NCBI GenBank assembly: GCA_032251045.1
Contig: JAVVEW010000014.1
Location: forward strand, 1 to 43,215
DNA length: 43,215 bases
Source: JAVVEW01 sp032251045
Lineage (GTDB): Bacteria > Pseudomonadota > Gammaproteobacteria > Methylococcales > Methylomonadaceae
Reading direction: 5' to 3'
Shown here: positions 24,979 to 33,680 of the stretch, piece by piece
How the letters are laid out: each line of letters begins with the position of its first letter
Numbering within the stretch: the stretch's first letter is position 1
Program-made: the position numbers and the translations under genes
The notes under the pieces: model-generated
What the model was told of the DNA's origin: nothing
Database searches by the model: none
The model's input: the letters and a program-made list of their open reading frames with translations, nothing else

Positions 24979-25881
24979 ATGACCATGAATCCCTCTGATG
25001 CGCATCAGATCGCGCATGTCTTAATCGAAGCCCTGCCTTATATTCGCCGGTTCAAAGAAAAAACCGTGGTAGTCAAATTTGGTGGCAACGCCATGGTTGA
25101 TGACGCTCTTAAAAACAGTTTTGCCCGCGACATCGTGCTCATGAAACTGGTTGGCCTCAATCCCATTATTGTGCATGGCGGTGGCCCGCAAATTGGCCAA
25201 TTACTGAATCGATTGGGCAAGACCAGCGAATTTGTTCAGGGACTGCGCGTCACCGATACCGAAACTATGGATGTGGTTGAAATGGTTCTAGGCGGCCTGG
25301 TGAATAAAGAGATCGTCAATCTGATTAACCAGCATGGCGGCAAAGCGGTCGGTTTAACCGGTAAAGATGGCCGTTTTATTCGAGCCAAAAAAGTCACTTT
25401 AACCCAATCGTTGTCCGAAGCGCATGAGCCGGAAATTATCGATCTCGGTCATGTTGGTGAAGTGGCCAGTATTGACCCTTCAGTGCTTGGCATGCTCAAT
25501 CACAGCGATTTTATTCCGGTTATCGCACCCATTGGCGTTGGTGAGGACGGCCATTCCTACAATATCAATGCCGATTTGGTCGCCGGTAAGATTGCCGCGA
25601 TTCTGCAAGCGGAAAAGCTGATCTTGCTGACTAATACTCCGGGTATTCTGGATCGCGACCAGCAGCTATTGACCGGCCTAAAAGTTGCCGATATTGAACG
25701 CTTAACTAAAGACGGCACATTAACCGGCGGCATGCTACCGAAAACCCAATGCGCGGTCGATGCGTTAAACAGCGGCGTGGCCAGCGTGCATATTATCGAT
25801 GGCCGGGTGGAACATGCGGTGCTGTTGGAGTTGTTTACCGATAAAGGCGTGGGCACGTTACTGGTTGGCGGGCATGGATGA
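24979..25881 (+). CDS. argB: acetylglutamate kinase
   Basis: This 300-residue amino-acid kinase phosphorylates N-acetylglutamate in arginine synthesis. It shows KFGGNAM near the N-terminus, the IVHGGGPQIG glycine-rich segment, the GKDGRF block and the C-terminal GGMLPK motif. The length and the N-terminal helix before the kinase core fit the long, arginine-sensitive hexameric type, so feedback inhibition by arginine is likely. The ATG directly follows the stop codon of the small membrane protein. Its 3' end overlaps the convergent DUF4124 gene by 24 bp. Confidence 0.96.
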   Translation: MTMNPSDAHQIAHVLIEALPYIRRFKEKTVVVKFGGNAMVDDALKNSFARDIVLMKLVGLNPIIVHGGGPQIGQLLNRLGKTSEFVQGLRVTDTETMDVVEMVLGGLVNKEIVNLINQHGGKAVGLTGKDGRFIRAKKVTLTQSLSEAHEPEIIDLGHVGEVASIDPSVLGMLNHSDFIPVIAPIGVGEDGHSYNINADLVAGKIAAILQAEKLILLTNTPGILDRDQQLLTGLKVADIERLTKDGTLTGGMLPKTQCAVDALNSGVASVHIIDGRVEHAVLLELFTDKGVGTLLVGGHG

Positions 25882-26853
25882 TAGAGCTTGATTGATAGCG
25901 CTCTGGAAACGTTCCCGCAACTGCCCGGCTTTAGGACCGTTGCACAATACCTGGCCGGCTGGAGTTTCCAGACAATGCAAAGTCAAAAGAATCTGAGATT
26001 CGCCGTTTCTCAATTGTATCCGCGCCAGACCTAAGCTGATGTCATCGGCTTGCACTGGCGGCGGCATCAATAGCAAATCCTTCCGGTTTACCTCAAGCCC
26101 TGTCTGCCCTGCTGCCTGTCGTATGAGAAAAGCGCGGGCAGCACGCCAGGCATTTTGGCAATGATCATCATGCACACAATAAAACAAGCCGGGTTGACTG
26201 GCGGCCATGAATACCGGCTTTGTCCACATTGACGCAGCGCCCTTAGTCAGAAAGATGTAGCGTTTCACTTCCCGCTCCTGCTCGGCCAGCATCTGCTCCT
26301 TTTCAACATGCCGCTGCTGCAGCGCTTCATTGGCTTTAATGATTTGTTGTTGCGTGTCGCTGATCGCATCACGCAAAGCTTGCGTGACCTTCTTGCCATT
26401 GCGTTCCAGATTGGCACCGGCCATCAGCTGTTCATTGAGCTGATTCTCCAACAAACTGACATTGCTTTCGGCGGTCTTGATTTGTCGCATCTGAGTGTCC
26501 AATTGGACAGCATGAACCGCTTTCAGCTCCTGCACCGAAGCGTGACTGGTCAGCAAGATACGATCTAAGCGTTGCTGCCGATCGGATAGCTTCATTTGTG
26601 CTTGTTGATAACGGCGTACACGCCAATCAATCGCCAGCTCCTCCCTGGTTTTCGCTTTTTCCTTGACATCCACAACCCGCCCGGTCGAGCTGAGCGACTC
26701 CAAACGCTTGTCGGCATGTTCAGGTGGCACCACATCGGAAAAATACACATTGCCATTCTCGTCTTGCCATCGGTACAGTTTCTCGGCGGCCAATGGCATC
26801 GCCACCAGAAAAAACAGCACAAACATAACCGAGAAAGCTGCAAAACGTTTCAT
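25858..26853 (-). CDS. DUF4124 domain protein with coiled coil, secreted
   Basis: This 331-residue protein has a signal peptide (about residues 1-23, ending near PLAAEK) and an N-terminal DUF4124 domain, with the typical LYRWQDENGNVYFSDVVPPE split over residues 26-45. A long charged helical segment predicted to form a coiled coil follows (about 75-200). The C-terminal third contains four cysteines (in YCVHDDHC, LHC and VLCNG) that could make disulphides in the periplasm. The function of DUF4124 proteins is not established. It lies 12 bp after yggT on the same strand and overlaps the convergent argB by 24 bp. Confidence 0.8.
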   Translation of the reverse strand: MKRFAAFSVMFVLFFLVAMPLAAEKLYRWQDENGNVYFSDVVPPEHADKRLESLSSTGRVVDVKEKAKTREELAIDWRVRRYQQAQMKLSDRQQRLDRILLTSHASVQELKAVHAVQLDTQMRQIKTAESNVSLLENQLNEQLMAGANLERNGKKVTQALRDAISDTQQQIIKANEALQQRHVEKEQMLAEQEREVKRYIFLTKGAASMWTKPVFMAASQPGLFYCVHDDHCQNAWRAARAFLIRQAAGQTGLEVNRKDLLLMPPPVQADDISLGLARIQLRNGESQILLTLHCLETPAGQVLCNGPKAGQLRERFQSAINQALSSMPANQ

Positions 26854-26865
26854 GATAGCCGCGGA

Positions 26866-27441
26866 TTAACTCAGTAAACTGGCCAATTGCTGGAGCGGCG
26901 GCAGAAAAATCATTTTCGCCACTTGTAGCGCAATTAACGCAACCAGCGGTGACAAATCGACGCCTCCTAAATCTGGAATCAGCTTTCGACACACTGCCAG
27001 AACCGGTTCAGTAAGATAATACAAAAGAGAATCGACACTGCCTAACGCCCCAGGATTTAACCAGCTCAAAATAGCACGCGCAAAAATAGCAAAAATAAAA
27101 ATATTAAATAGCAGTTCCAGAAGTTGACTGAATGACAGCAAAAACAACGCCGCCAGGCCCACGCTCAATCCCTTAAGCAGCAATATACTGAAATCTGACA
27201 ACATTTGCAGCGCCAGCAGCAAAACCAGAGAAGCACTGTCAATACGCCCGACCGACGGAATGAAACGCCGCAAACCGCGCAACGGTGGATGCGTGATGCG
27301 CACCAGAAACTGGCTGATAGGATTATAAAAATCGGCATTACTCCATTGCAGCAGAAAACGCAGAAATACCGCCAGTATGTATAAAGCAAAAACTGTATCA
27401 ATCAAGAAAATCAAGGGATTGGAAAAGTAGGTACTCGTCAT
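26866..27441 (-). CDS. yggT: YggT family integral membrane protein
   Basis: This 191-residue protein consists of two YGGT repeats, each with two hydrophobic helices and a conserved Asn/Pro-rich segment (YNPISQFLVRITHPPLRG in the first, WLNPGALGSVDSLLYYLTEP in the second). YggT proteins are inner-membrane proteins linked to osmotic tolerance and, in other phyla, to cell division or thylakoid biogenesis. The start codon overlaps the proC stop by 4 bp. The proC-yggT pairing is common in gammaproteobacteria. The usual upstream partner yggS is not present here. Confidence 0.92.
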   Translation of the reverse strand: MTSTYFSNPLIFLIDTVFALYILAVFLRFLLQWSNADFYNPISQFLVRITHPPLRGLRRFIPSVGRIDSASLVLLLALQMLSDFSILLLKGLSVGLAALFLLSFSQLLELLFNIFIFAIFARAILSWLNPGALGSVDSLLYYLTEPVLAVCRKLIPDLGGVDLSPLVALIALQVAKMIFLPPLQQLASLLS

Positions 27442-28268
27442 GCTTTAGCTCCTGATTGCTCGGCCATCTCTTGGGCCCTGGTGTGGGCGGCGTGAATGGC
27501 TTTGGCAACCAAGGTACTGAAACCACCCTCATCAAAGACCGCAAGCGCTTGTTCCGTGGTACCACCGGGCGAGGTCACTTTCTGCCGCAATTCAGCCGGT
27601 GATTCATTGGCTTCCAGCGCAATTTTGGCCGCTCCCAAAGCGGTTTGCAATACAAAAAGACGCGCTTGTTGCTCGGTCAAACCCAATGCCACAGCCGCAT
27701 CTTCCATAGCCTCCATGAGCAGAAAATAATAGGCCGGACCGCTACCGGAAATCGCCGTTACCACATCCAGTTCTGACTCTTGCTCAAGCCAAAAAGAAAC
27801 CCCGACCGAGCGCAGGATGTTTTCAGCCAAGTCACGCTGCATGTGGGTCACATGCGCATTGGCATGTAATCCCGTCACGCCGCTTTGTACCAATGACGGC
27901 GTATTGGGCATACACCTTACGATAGACCGGTCGGAACCCAACCAATGCGCAAGACTGGCTTGACTGATGCCGGCGGCAATGGAAATGATCAAGCGTTTTT
28001 TGTTTTGCAACAGCGGTGCCAGAGTGCGTGCGACTTCCGACATCACTTGCGGCTTGACCGCCAACACAATAACCTCGACCGCATCGATCAGTTCCGAGTA
28101 ATCTTCGGTGACGTTAATCGCCCACTTACAATTCAAAGTAGCCAGCCTTTCTTGATCAATGTCCGAAACCCAAATCGTCTCGGCGTTATGGCCGCTGGCC
28201 AACAATCCATGAATTAAACTGGTAGCCATGTTGCCACCACCGATAAAACCAATTGAGTGATTTTTCAT
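27438..28268 (-). CDS. proC: pyrroline-5-carboxylate reductase
   Basis: This 276-residue cytoplasmic enzyme reduces 1-pyrroline-5-carboxylate to L-proline with NAD(P)H. It has the Rossmann motif GFIGGGNMA at residues 7-15, the AVKPQ loop, the SGSGPAYYF signature and the C-terminal VTSPGGTTEQAL block. Length is normal. GAGG lies about 11 nt before the ATG. The start region is preceded by an AT-rich stretch and a 7-bp hairpin. It is the first gene of the minus-strand proC-yggT-DUF4124 unit. Confidence 0.96.
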   Translation of the reverse strand: MKNHSIGFIGGGNMATSLIHGLLASGHNAETIWVSDIDQERLATLNCKWAINVTEDYSELIDAVEVIVLAVKPQVMSEVARTLAPLLQNKKRLIISIAAGISQASLAHWLGSDRSIVRCMPNTPSLVQSGVTGLHANAHVTHMQRDLAENILRSVGVSFWLEQESELDVVTAISGSGPAYYFLLMEAMEDAAVALGLTEQQARLFVLQTALGAAKIALEANESPAELRQKVTSPGGTTEQALAVFDEGGFSTLVAKAIHAAHTRAQEMAEQSGAKA

Positions 28269-28309
28269 CAGTTTTCAGTCCTCAAGTAAAAAAATCATGG
28301 TAAACGTTT

Positions 28310-28329
28310 GCCTGCCCAGTCTGGCAGGC
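28310..28329 (-). promoter_or_regulatory. hairpin upstream of proC
   Basis: GCCTGCC (28310-28316) and GGCAGGC (28323-28329) form a perfect 7-bp stem around a 6-nt loop. On the minus strand a run of seven T residues follows 15-20 nt downstream, before proC. It may be part of the proC leader, but the spacing is too long for a clean intrinsic terminator. Confidence 0.3.
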
Positions 28330-28480
28330 TGTTCAAGGCCATTGACCAGGCGCCTTCAACCAGCGCGAAAAGCGCCATCGTCGTCATTGCCGGTAGCCGT
28401 AGCTGAATTCTAATCAAGTCTGCGGGGGTAATTTGGTATTCTAAGCGATTGAATCAACGCAACCTGCAACCCGCTTAACG

Positions 28481-29470
28481 ATGATTGACACTATTTATTA
28501 CGAACAAGCCGTACATGACCACCACCGCACGCAAACGGTCTTGCGACGCTTCAACAATGCCTTGAATATCCCCATTGAACGCTATTCGGCAATTTTTAAT
28601 CGTAAAGCGCAAAATTTTCGTCAACAAAAAAGTAATCCAGCGCTGGTAATTGCTCACAAACCCGGCAAACTGCTGCATCCGGCACCTACGGAATTGGCGC
28701 TGGGCGGGCATCATAATTACTATTTCTCACACCTTTACAACTGTCTTTACGATTGTCGGTACTGTTTTTTACAGGGCCGTTATCGTTCAGCGCATTATGT
28801 CTGGTTTGTTAACTATGAAGACTTTCTGGCCGAAATCCAACGACTGGCCGCCGAACACGCCCCTGAACCGGTTTATTTTTTCTCAGGCTATGATTGCGAC
28901 AGCCTGGCGCTAGAGCCTGTGACAGGTTTTGCAGAGACTTTTATTCCCGCCGTGGCAAAAGTACCAAATGCCTGGCTGGAACTGCGCACGAAAAGCACAC
29001 AAATCAGCGCCTTACTGAAACAATCCGCCCAACCCCGCATTCTGGTTGCTTGCAGCCTGTCACCACAGGCGGTGATTGAGCATGTCGAAGCAAAAACACC
29101 GAGCCTGGTACGCCGGGTCGAGGCACTGGTCAAACTGCAACAAGCTGGCTGGGCGATTGGCCTGCGCTTTGACCCCATTATTTATCACCAAGCCTATCAA
29201 GACCAGTATCGGGCATTATTTGCCTATGTCTTTCAACGTCTGGAGGCAAGCCAGATTCATTCGGTCACATTAGGGACATTCCGCTTGCCCGAAACCTATT
29301 ATAAAACCTTGCAACACCTTTATCCGGATGCAAAACTATTAGCTGGCCCCTTATGCCAAACGCAAGGCCAGGTGACCTATCAATCCGCGATCATCCAGCA
29401 AATGGCCGATTTCTGCCAAACTGAACTGGCACGTTATCTGCCCGCTTCCCGCGTGTTCAGCTACTTATGA
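28481..29470 (+). CDS. SPL family radical SAM protein (spore photoproduct lyase-like)
   Basis: This 329-residue protein has the radical SAM motif CxxxCxxC at Cys88, Cys92 and Cys95 (CLYDCRYC), which binds the 4Fe-4S cluster that cleaves SAM. The surrounding HNYYFSHLYNC and the late AIGLRFDPII segment match spore photoproduct lyase homologues. Cys139, in the segment YDCDSLALE, sits where spore photoproduct lyase has its hydrogen-donor cysteine (Cys141 in Bacillus subtilis), so a thymine-dimer repair chemistry is possible. The host does not look like a spore former, so the true substrate is unknown. The stop codon overlaps the SDR gene start in an ATGA, which couples the two. Confidence 0.85.
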   Translation: MIDTIYYEQAVHDHHRTQTVLRRFNNALNIPIERYSAIFNRKAQNFRQQKSNPALVIAHKPGKLLHPAPTELALGGHHNYYFSHLYNCLYDCRYCFLQGRYRSAHYVWFVNYEDFLAEIQRLAAEHAPEPVYFFSGYDCDSLALEPVTGFAETFIPAVAKVPNAWLELRTKSTQISALLKQSAQPRILVACSLSPQAVIEHVEAKTPSLVRRVEALVKLQQAGWAIGLRFDPIIYHQAYQDQYRALFAYVFQRLEASQIHSVTLGTFRLPETYYKTLQHLYPDAKLLAGPLCQTQGQVTYQSAIIQQMADFCQTELARYLPASRVFSYL

Positions 29471-30171
29471 ACAAAACCTTTTTGATGACCGGATACAGCT
29501 CCGGCATTGGCGCAAAAATCACGGAAAATTTGTTAACTCTAGGCCATACGGTTATTGGCCTAGGGCGTCGCCCGCCCACCATCGAACATGCCAGACTGCA
29601 TACCATCCGCGTTGACCTGGCGGCTTTGGAGCGTTTTCCAGACTATTTAAGCCAGCTAAAACCCTATCTCGCACATTTAGACGGCGCTATTTTCAGTGCC
29701 GGTCAAGGCCGGTTTGGCCATCTTGAACAATTTTCGCCACAGCAGATTCGTCAACTGATGGACGTTAACTTTACCAGTCAGGCCATCCTCACCCGCGCCC
29801 TGTTGCCGGCGCTGAAACAAAAAGCACACGGCATCCTGCTGTACATCGGCTCGGAAGCCGCACTAGCGGGCCGCCGTCAGGGCACTGTCTATTGCGCCAG
29901 CAAGTTTGCGTTACGCGGTTTTTGTCAGGCACTGCGTGAAGAATGCGCAAGCAGCGGTATCCGTGTGTGCCTGATCAATCCCGGCATGGTACAAACACCT
30001 TTCTTTGACAATTTGCACTTTGCCCCAGGTGAACAGCCCGGTCAACGACTCACCAGCGAAGATGTTGCCAACTGGGTGAGCGCGATGCTCACCAGCCCAG
30101 AGCATCTGGTGGTTGATGAACTGAATTTATCGCCAATCAAGCAACAAGTTGTCTTTAAGCACAAAACTTAA
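29467..30171 (+). CDS. short-chain dehydrogenase/reductase (SDR)
   Basis: This 234-residue protein is a classical SDR with the cofactor motif TGYSSGIG (residues 8-15), the active-site Ser129 and YCASK with Tyr142 and Lys146, and the NPGMVQTPFF segment. The basic residues Arg34 and Arg35 after the second strand suggest NADP preference. The substrate is unknown. It starts inside the stop codon of the radical SAM gene, so it is likely a partner acting in the same pathway. Its last 4 bases overlap the convergent ctaA gene. Confidence 0.9.
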   Translation: MNKTFLMTGYSSGIGAKITENLLTLGHTVIGLGRRPPTIEHARLHTIRVDLAALERFPDYLSQLKPYLAHLDGAIFSAGQGRFGHLEQFSPQQIRQLMDVNFTSQAILTRALLPALKQKAHGILLYIGSEAALAGRRQGTVYCASKFALRGFCQALREECASSGIRVCLINPGMVQTPFFDNLHFAPGEQPGQRLTSEDVANWVSAMLTSPEHLVVDELNLSPIKQQVVFKHKT

Positions 30172-31166
30172 GACTCAACCATCACGATTTTGACGACCTT
30201 GTCACGGCCATCATGCAATAGCAGGGCAAGAAAAAACTGGCCACCAAAAATCAGATTAGCCATTAACAAATGTACCGGCTGCGCCACCGCTGGAAAGCCT
30301 AAACGATCCAAACTCACCCCCGCCAAAATGCCTGTCACCACCAAGGCCGGCAAAAGCAGACCCAGGCGATACAAGACCTGTCCTTTATCAAAGGTTTTTA
30401 CCAACTGCCAGCCCAACCAAAGATGCAAAAACAAAATCAGTGCCGAAAAAGAACGGTGTACATAAAAAATAACCGGGAAATCGTCGCGCCAGAACTGGCG
30501 TTCGATATAGTCGTGCTCATTGGCAATCACGTCCACCGCCTCGCGCACTTGCGTACCCATGATAATTTGCAAGACAGTCATAGCCATGACCCACAGTAAA
30601 ACAGTTCTGAAACGAGCCGGCAATCGATGCATGTCAGGTTGTTGCCATAAGGATTGCTGAGCGCGGGAGGCCACATAAATCAGCAAACAGACAATGACCA
30701 ACGCCAACAACATATGCAGGGTAATAATGAAAGGCTTGAGGTTGCTGGCAACCACCGCAGAACCCAGCCAGGCCTGAAACATCACCAAACCCAGCGTCAC
30801 CAAGGCACCATAAAATACTTTAGGGTCGGCTGAGCGATAATGCCGGGAGCGCCAGGCGGTCGTCAGAATTAACAAGCCGATGCTCACCCCGGTCAGACGG
30901 TTCAGATATTCGGTCCAGGTTTTAACCGGATTGAAGGCCGTATCGGCATAACCGCGATCGGCGTAACGTTGCTGATAGTCCGCAGGCAACTGACTGACAT
31001 CGGTAGGCGGAACCCATTGCCCAAAACACGTAGGCCAATCAGGACAGCCCATGCCCGCACCGGAAGCGCGAACCACCCCGCCCACCAGAATCAAAAAATA
31101 AACGGCAGCCACGGTCATCAGTGAGATACGCGCAAATTGCCGAGCGGTTGTGGCGTCAACAGTCAT
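30168..31166 (-). CDS. ctaA: haem A synthase, CtaA/COX15 family
   Basis: This 332-residue inner-membrane protein has about eight helices in two four-helix halves and converts haem O to haem A for cytochrome c oxidase. The pair Cys41 and Cys47 (GCPDWPTCFG) lies in the first periplasmic loop. Probable haem ligands His151, His237 and His299 are present. The fourth expected ligand in the segment EYLNR (residues 86-90) is Asn89 instead of His, next to the conserved Glu86. GAGG lies 9 nt before the ATG. It is the third gene of a minus-strand ygfZ-HDOD-ctaA run, 14 bp after the HDOD gene. Confidence 0.9.
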   Translation of the reverse strand: MTVDATTARQFARISLMTVAAVYFLILVGGVVRASGAGMGCPDWPTCFGQWVPPTDVSQLPADYQQRYADRGYADTAFNPVKTWTEYLNRLTGVSIGLLILTTAWRSRHYRSADPKVFYGALVTLGLVMFQAWLGSAVVASNLKPFIITLHMLLALVIVCLLIYVASRAQQSLWQQPDMHRLPARFRTVLLWVMAMTVLQIIMGTQVREAVDVIANEHDYIERQFWRDDFPVIFYVHRSFSALILFLHLWLGWQLVKTFDKGQVLYRLGLLLPALVVTGILAGVSLDRLGFPAVAQPVHLLMANLIFGGQFFLALLLHDGRDKVVKIVMVES

Positions 31167-31180
31167 ACCTTAAACCTCAA

Positions 31181-32023
31181 TCAGTGCAACATGGAGTTCG
31201 TTAATTCAATTTCTTCAGGCACGCCTTCAATTTCCATGATTTCCACATCCGGTGCCAGGCCAAGCTTGGCAAAGGCTGGAACAGAAGACCACTCCACCCG
31301 TGTCGCCGGGTGGTCGGTGCCCGCGATGCTTTGTAAAAATGCCACCTGAACCAATTCCACATAATCGGCAGCGCCCTCCGCTTGATAGCTGAAATTCAGA
31401 TATTCTGAAGGTACGCGCCGCAATTCATCGGGAAACGTCCAGGTATCCATGATCAGCTTGCCAACTGCGGTATGCGTCTTATCCAGCAGTTTTTCCAGCC
31501 GCGATGGACTGTCCCGGAACTCAGGAATTTTTTCCACCAGGGTCAAAATGGGCAGCTTGCCTATCGCATGGATCAATCCGGCCAACATCGCCTCGTCCGC
31601 GTTGAGATTGGGCACAAAGCCCGACAAAGCTCGACTGATCGAGGCGACATTAGTGCTTTGCTCCCAGATTTTACGGAAGTTTTGCTCCATCACCTTGGAC
31701 GAGGGTTTGAATAATTGCTGCATGACAATACTGGTCACCAGGGAGCGGGTGGTTTTCATGCCCAGGCGGGTCACCGCCATCTGAATATTTTTTATTTCAA
31801 CGCCACCACGATATAAAGGGCTATTGGCTACCTGAATAAGACGCGCCGACACACTGGCGTCTGTCGCAATCATTTGCGCCAATTCAACTGCGCTGGCATC
31901 ACCTTTATCCACCGCGCCACGCACCTTCAAGGCAATGTCAGGCAAGGTTGGCAAGACCAGTCGGTTGGCTTCCAGTTCCTCCTGAACGAAATCCAGAAAA
32001 CTTTGAACAGTGGTAAAACGCAT
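31181..32023 (-). CDS. HDOD domain-containing protein
   Basis: This 280-residue protein is a single HDOD domain, recognised by LPTLPDIALKV, IATDASVSARLIQVANSPLY and AVTRLGMKTTRSLV. HDOD is an HD-like fold that usually lacks the metal-binding residues, and such proteins act in signalling, often with GGDEF, EAL or histidine kinase partners. This one has no attached output domain. It lies 6 bp after the ygfZ stop and 14 bp before ctaA on the minus strand, so it is co-transcribed. Its partner and signal are unknown. Confidence 0.9.
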   Translation of the reverse strand: MRFTTVQSFLDFVQEELEANRLVLPTLPDIALKVRGAVDKGDASAVELAQMIATDASVSARLIQVANSPLYRGGVEIKNIQMAVTRLGMKTTRSLVTSIVMQQLFKPSSKVMEQNFRKIWEQSTNVASISRALSGFVPNLNADEAMLAGLIHAIGKLPILTLVEKIPEFRDSPSRLEKLLDKTHTAVGKLIMDTWTFPDELRRVPSEYLNFSYQAEGAADYVELVQVAFLQSIAGTDHPATRVEWSSVPAFAKLGLAPDVEIMEIEGVPEEIELTNSMLH

Positions 32024-32029
32024 AGTTAA

Positions 32030-32914
32030 TCAAGGATAGGTTTCAAGGTGAAGAAGCGAGGCATCGGGGGCTTCCGTAAACAGATAGGCTTCCGCCGGAT
32101 GTTCGGCAGATAATAAGACCGTCAGGTACCGCTGGCCGTCAAACTCAACATTATCCAACACCTGACCGACCGTTTGCTGTGCATGATCGACGACGGCTGC
32201 ATTGATAGCGACCGCATGCGTCTGCCCAACTGTGGCGCAGCACAGCATACGCTTGGCTTTTCCCAGATAATGCGTGCGTGCCACAATTTCCTGACCGGTA
32301 TAACAGCCCTTGTCAAAAGCAACCGCACCTAACGTATCCAGCCTTAAGGTTTGCGGGATAAAACTCTCGCTGGTCGCCTCCGACAGCCACAACCAGCCCC
32401 AGCGAATGTCATGATAATGCCAGGCCGCAAGCCATCGGGTATCTTCAGGTGGTGATGTCTGCTCAGGCACCACGCTTAACCAGCGTTGATAGCCAGATAC
32501 CGCCGGCAAGCTGGCCCAAGGCCACAAAGCGCCCTCATGATGGTCGGGTTTCGGCTGTGCCGCAGGCACCAGGCAGCCCAGGCAAACCAGTCCAGCCGGC
32601 CGTTCAATGTTAACGTCCGCACGCAAAATGTAGCGTTGCAGACGTTGCAACACCAAATCAGCCAAGGCAACCGGTAACAACAGAACAAAACCGGCAGCCA
32701 CTTTCCCGATAATAAAGTTGCTGATAACGCGCCCCTTAGGATTACACAACGCCCCCAGACTCGCGTTGTCAGTGGTCACCAGCCGAACATCGCAAGTCAC
32801 TTGACCTTGTAGAAAATTGGCCGCATCCTGGCCTGTAACCTGTAAAATCGCCAAATTAGGCAGTCGTGTTATCTGTTCAGTCAAGTTTTGCTCCTCAGAC
32901 CTTAAAGACGCCAT
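32030..32914 (-). CDS. ygfZ: tRNA-modifying / Fe-S cluster repair protein YgfZ (folate-binding)
   Basis: This protein of about 294 residues has the family signature KGCYTGQEIVAR and the N-terminal GQDAANFLQGQVTCDV segment. YgfZ (IBA57/COG0354) binds folate and helps assemble or repair certain Fe-S enzymes, including the tRNA methylthiotransferase MiaB. I take the ATG at 32914 as the start, with AAGG about 10 nt upstream; an upstream TTG at 32923 would add three residues. It is divergent from the YgfX-like gene, as in E. coli, where sdhE lies between them. Confidence 0.92.
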   Translation of the reverse strand: MASLRSEEQNLTEQITRLPNLAILQVTGQDAANFLQGQVTCDVRLVTTDNASLGALCNPKGRVISNFIIGKVAAGFVLLLPVALADLVLQRLQRYILRADVNIERPAGLVCLGCLVPAAQPKPDHHEGALWPWASLPAVSGYQRWLSVVPEQTSPPEDTRWLAAWHYHDIRWGWLWLSEATSESFIPQTLRLDTLGAVAFDKGCYTGQEIVARTHYLGKAKRMLCCATVGQTHAVAINAAVVDHAQQTVGQVLDNVEFDGQRYLTVLLSAEHPAEAYLFTEAPDASLLHLETYP

Positions 32915-33102
32915 GCCAACCAAACCTTGTCAGCCTGCATAGGCAAATTGTTTAACCCACCTATTTTACCCGAGAACCCCGGCCATGTTCGCGATACTGC
33001 ACCCACTTTTGCTGAACATCATCACAAAACTCAGATACACACGACCTGGCCGATGAAGACCGACCACACTGGCAAACTCACCCGGCAGCTTTGGCATCCG
33101 TC

Positions 33103-33516
33103 ATGAGCTGGCCGTTACGCACGTCAAAAGGGTTGCAACGCCTTTGGTTAGCCATGATGGCACTGGCCATCGCAGCTATCAGTTGCGCTGGCGATTTAAC
33201 GCCCGCGCTCAAAATCAGCGCCAGTATGGGGCTGCTGTTTGCTGCCATCGTTGAGTGGCGGCGCATGCAAGACCAAACACGATGGCTGCTTTACCATCCG
33301 GAAACCGAACACTGGATACTAGCTGATTCAGAACAACAACAATTGATCACCGTGCTGGCTGAAACTTTTGTATCCCCCTGGTTCTCTGTACTGGCCTACC
33401 GTTGTCATCAGCACAGGCGCTATTTTGCAATCACTATCGACAGCCTGCCACCTGGAGAATACCGGAAGTTAATAAAAACTCTGCGCGTCAATGGCGTTAG
33501 ACAGTGCGATGAATGA
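33103..33516 (+). CDS. YgfX (CptA)-like membrane protein
   Basis: This protein of about 137 residues has two closely spaced hydrophobic helices near the N-terminus (about 14-50) and a cytoplasmic C-terminal part ending in DSLPPGEYRKLIKTLR, which resembles the E. coli YgfX/CptA tail. In enterobacteria YgfX is an inner-membrane partner of the flavinylation factor SdhE and was reported to affect cytoskeletal proteins. The position divergent to ygfZ supports the assignment. No sdhE gene is present in the 188-bp gap. The ATG at 33103 has no clear ribosome-binding site, and a TTG at 33091 is an alternative. Confidence 0.7.
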   Translation: MSWPLRTSKGLQRLWLAMMALAIAAISCAGDLTPALKISASMGLLFAAIVEWRRMQDQTRWLLYHPETEHWILADSEQQQLITVLAETFVSPWFSVLAYRCHQHRRYFAITIDSLPPGEYRKLIKTLRVNGVRQCDE

Positions 33517-33633
33517 ACAAGCCCAGCAGACAGCGCGATACAGGCTCAGCCGCAACGACAGTGAAAAAATCAGCCAGACCACTCCCCGATCGCCAACACC
33601 TGGCTTTTTACCATACTATGCAGGCGTCTTCTA

Positions 33634-33642
33634 TGCTAAAAT
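33634..33642 (+). promoter_or_regulatory. infA: extended -10 promoter for infA
   Basis: TGC-TAAAAT fits an extended -10 (TGn plus 4 of 6 consensus bases with A-rich core). No clear -35 is present. A start near 33649 would give a leader of about 30 nt to the infA ATG, typical for this gene. Confidence 0.45.
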
Positions 33643-33680
33643 TGCCCGGTTAAGCAACAACTTTAACCTAACTTGAGCAA

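Noticed and set aside
32960..33075. Minus-strand stretch ending in a protein-like tail (KWVQYREHGRGSRVK) upstream of ygfZ
   Set aside because: There is no start codon in the short open frame and no match to SdhE or any known family; treated as chance.
33491..33676. 61-codon plus-strand frame between the YgfX-like gene and infA
   Set aside because: It overlaps the YgfX-like gene, covers the infA promoter and has no recognisable product.
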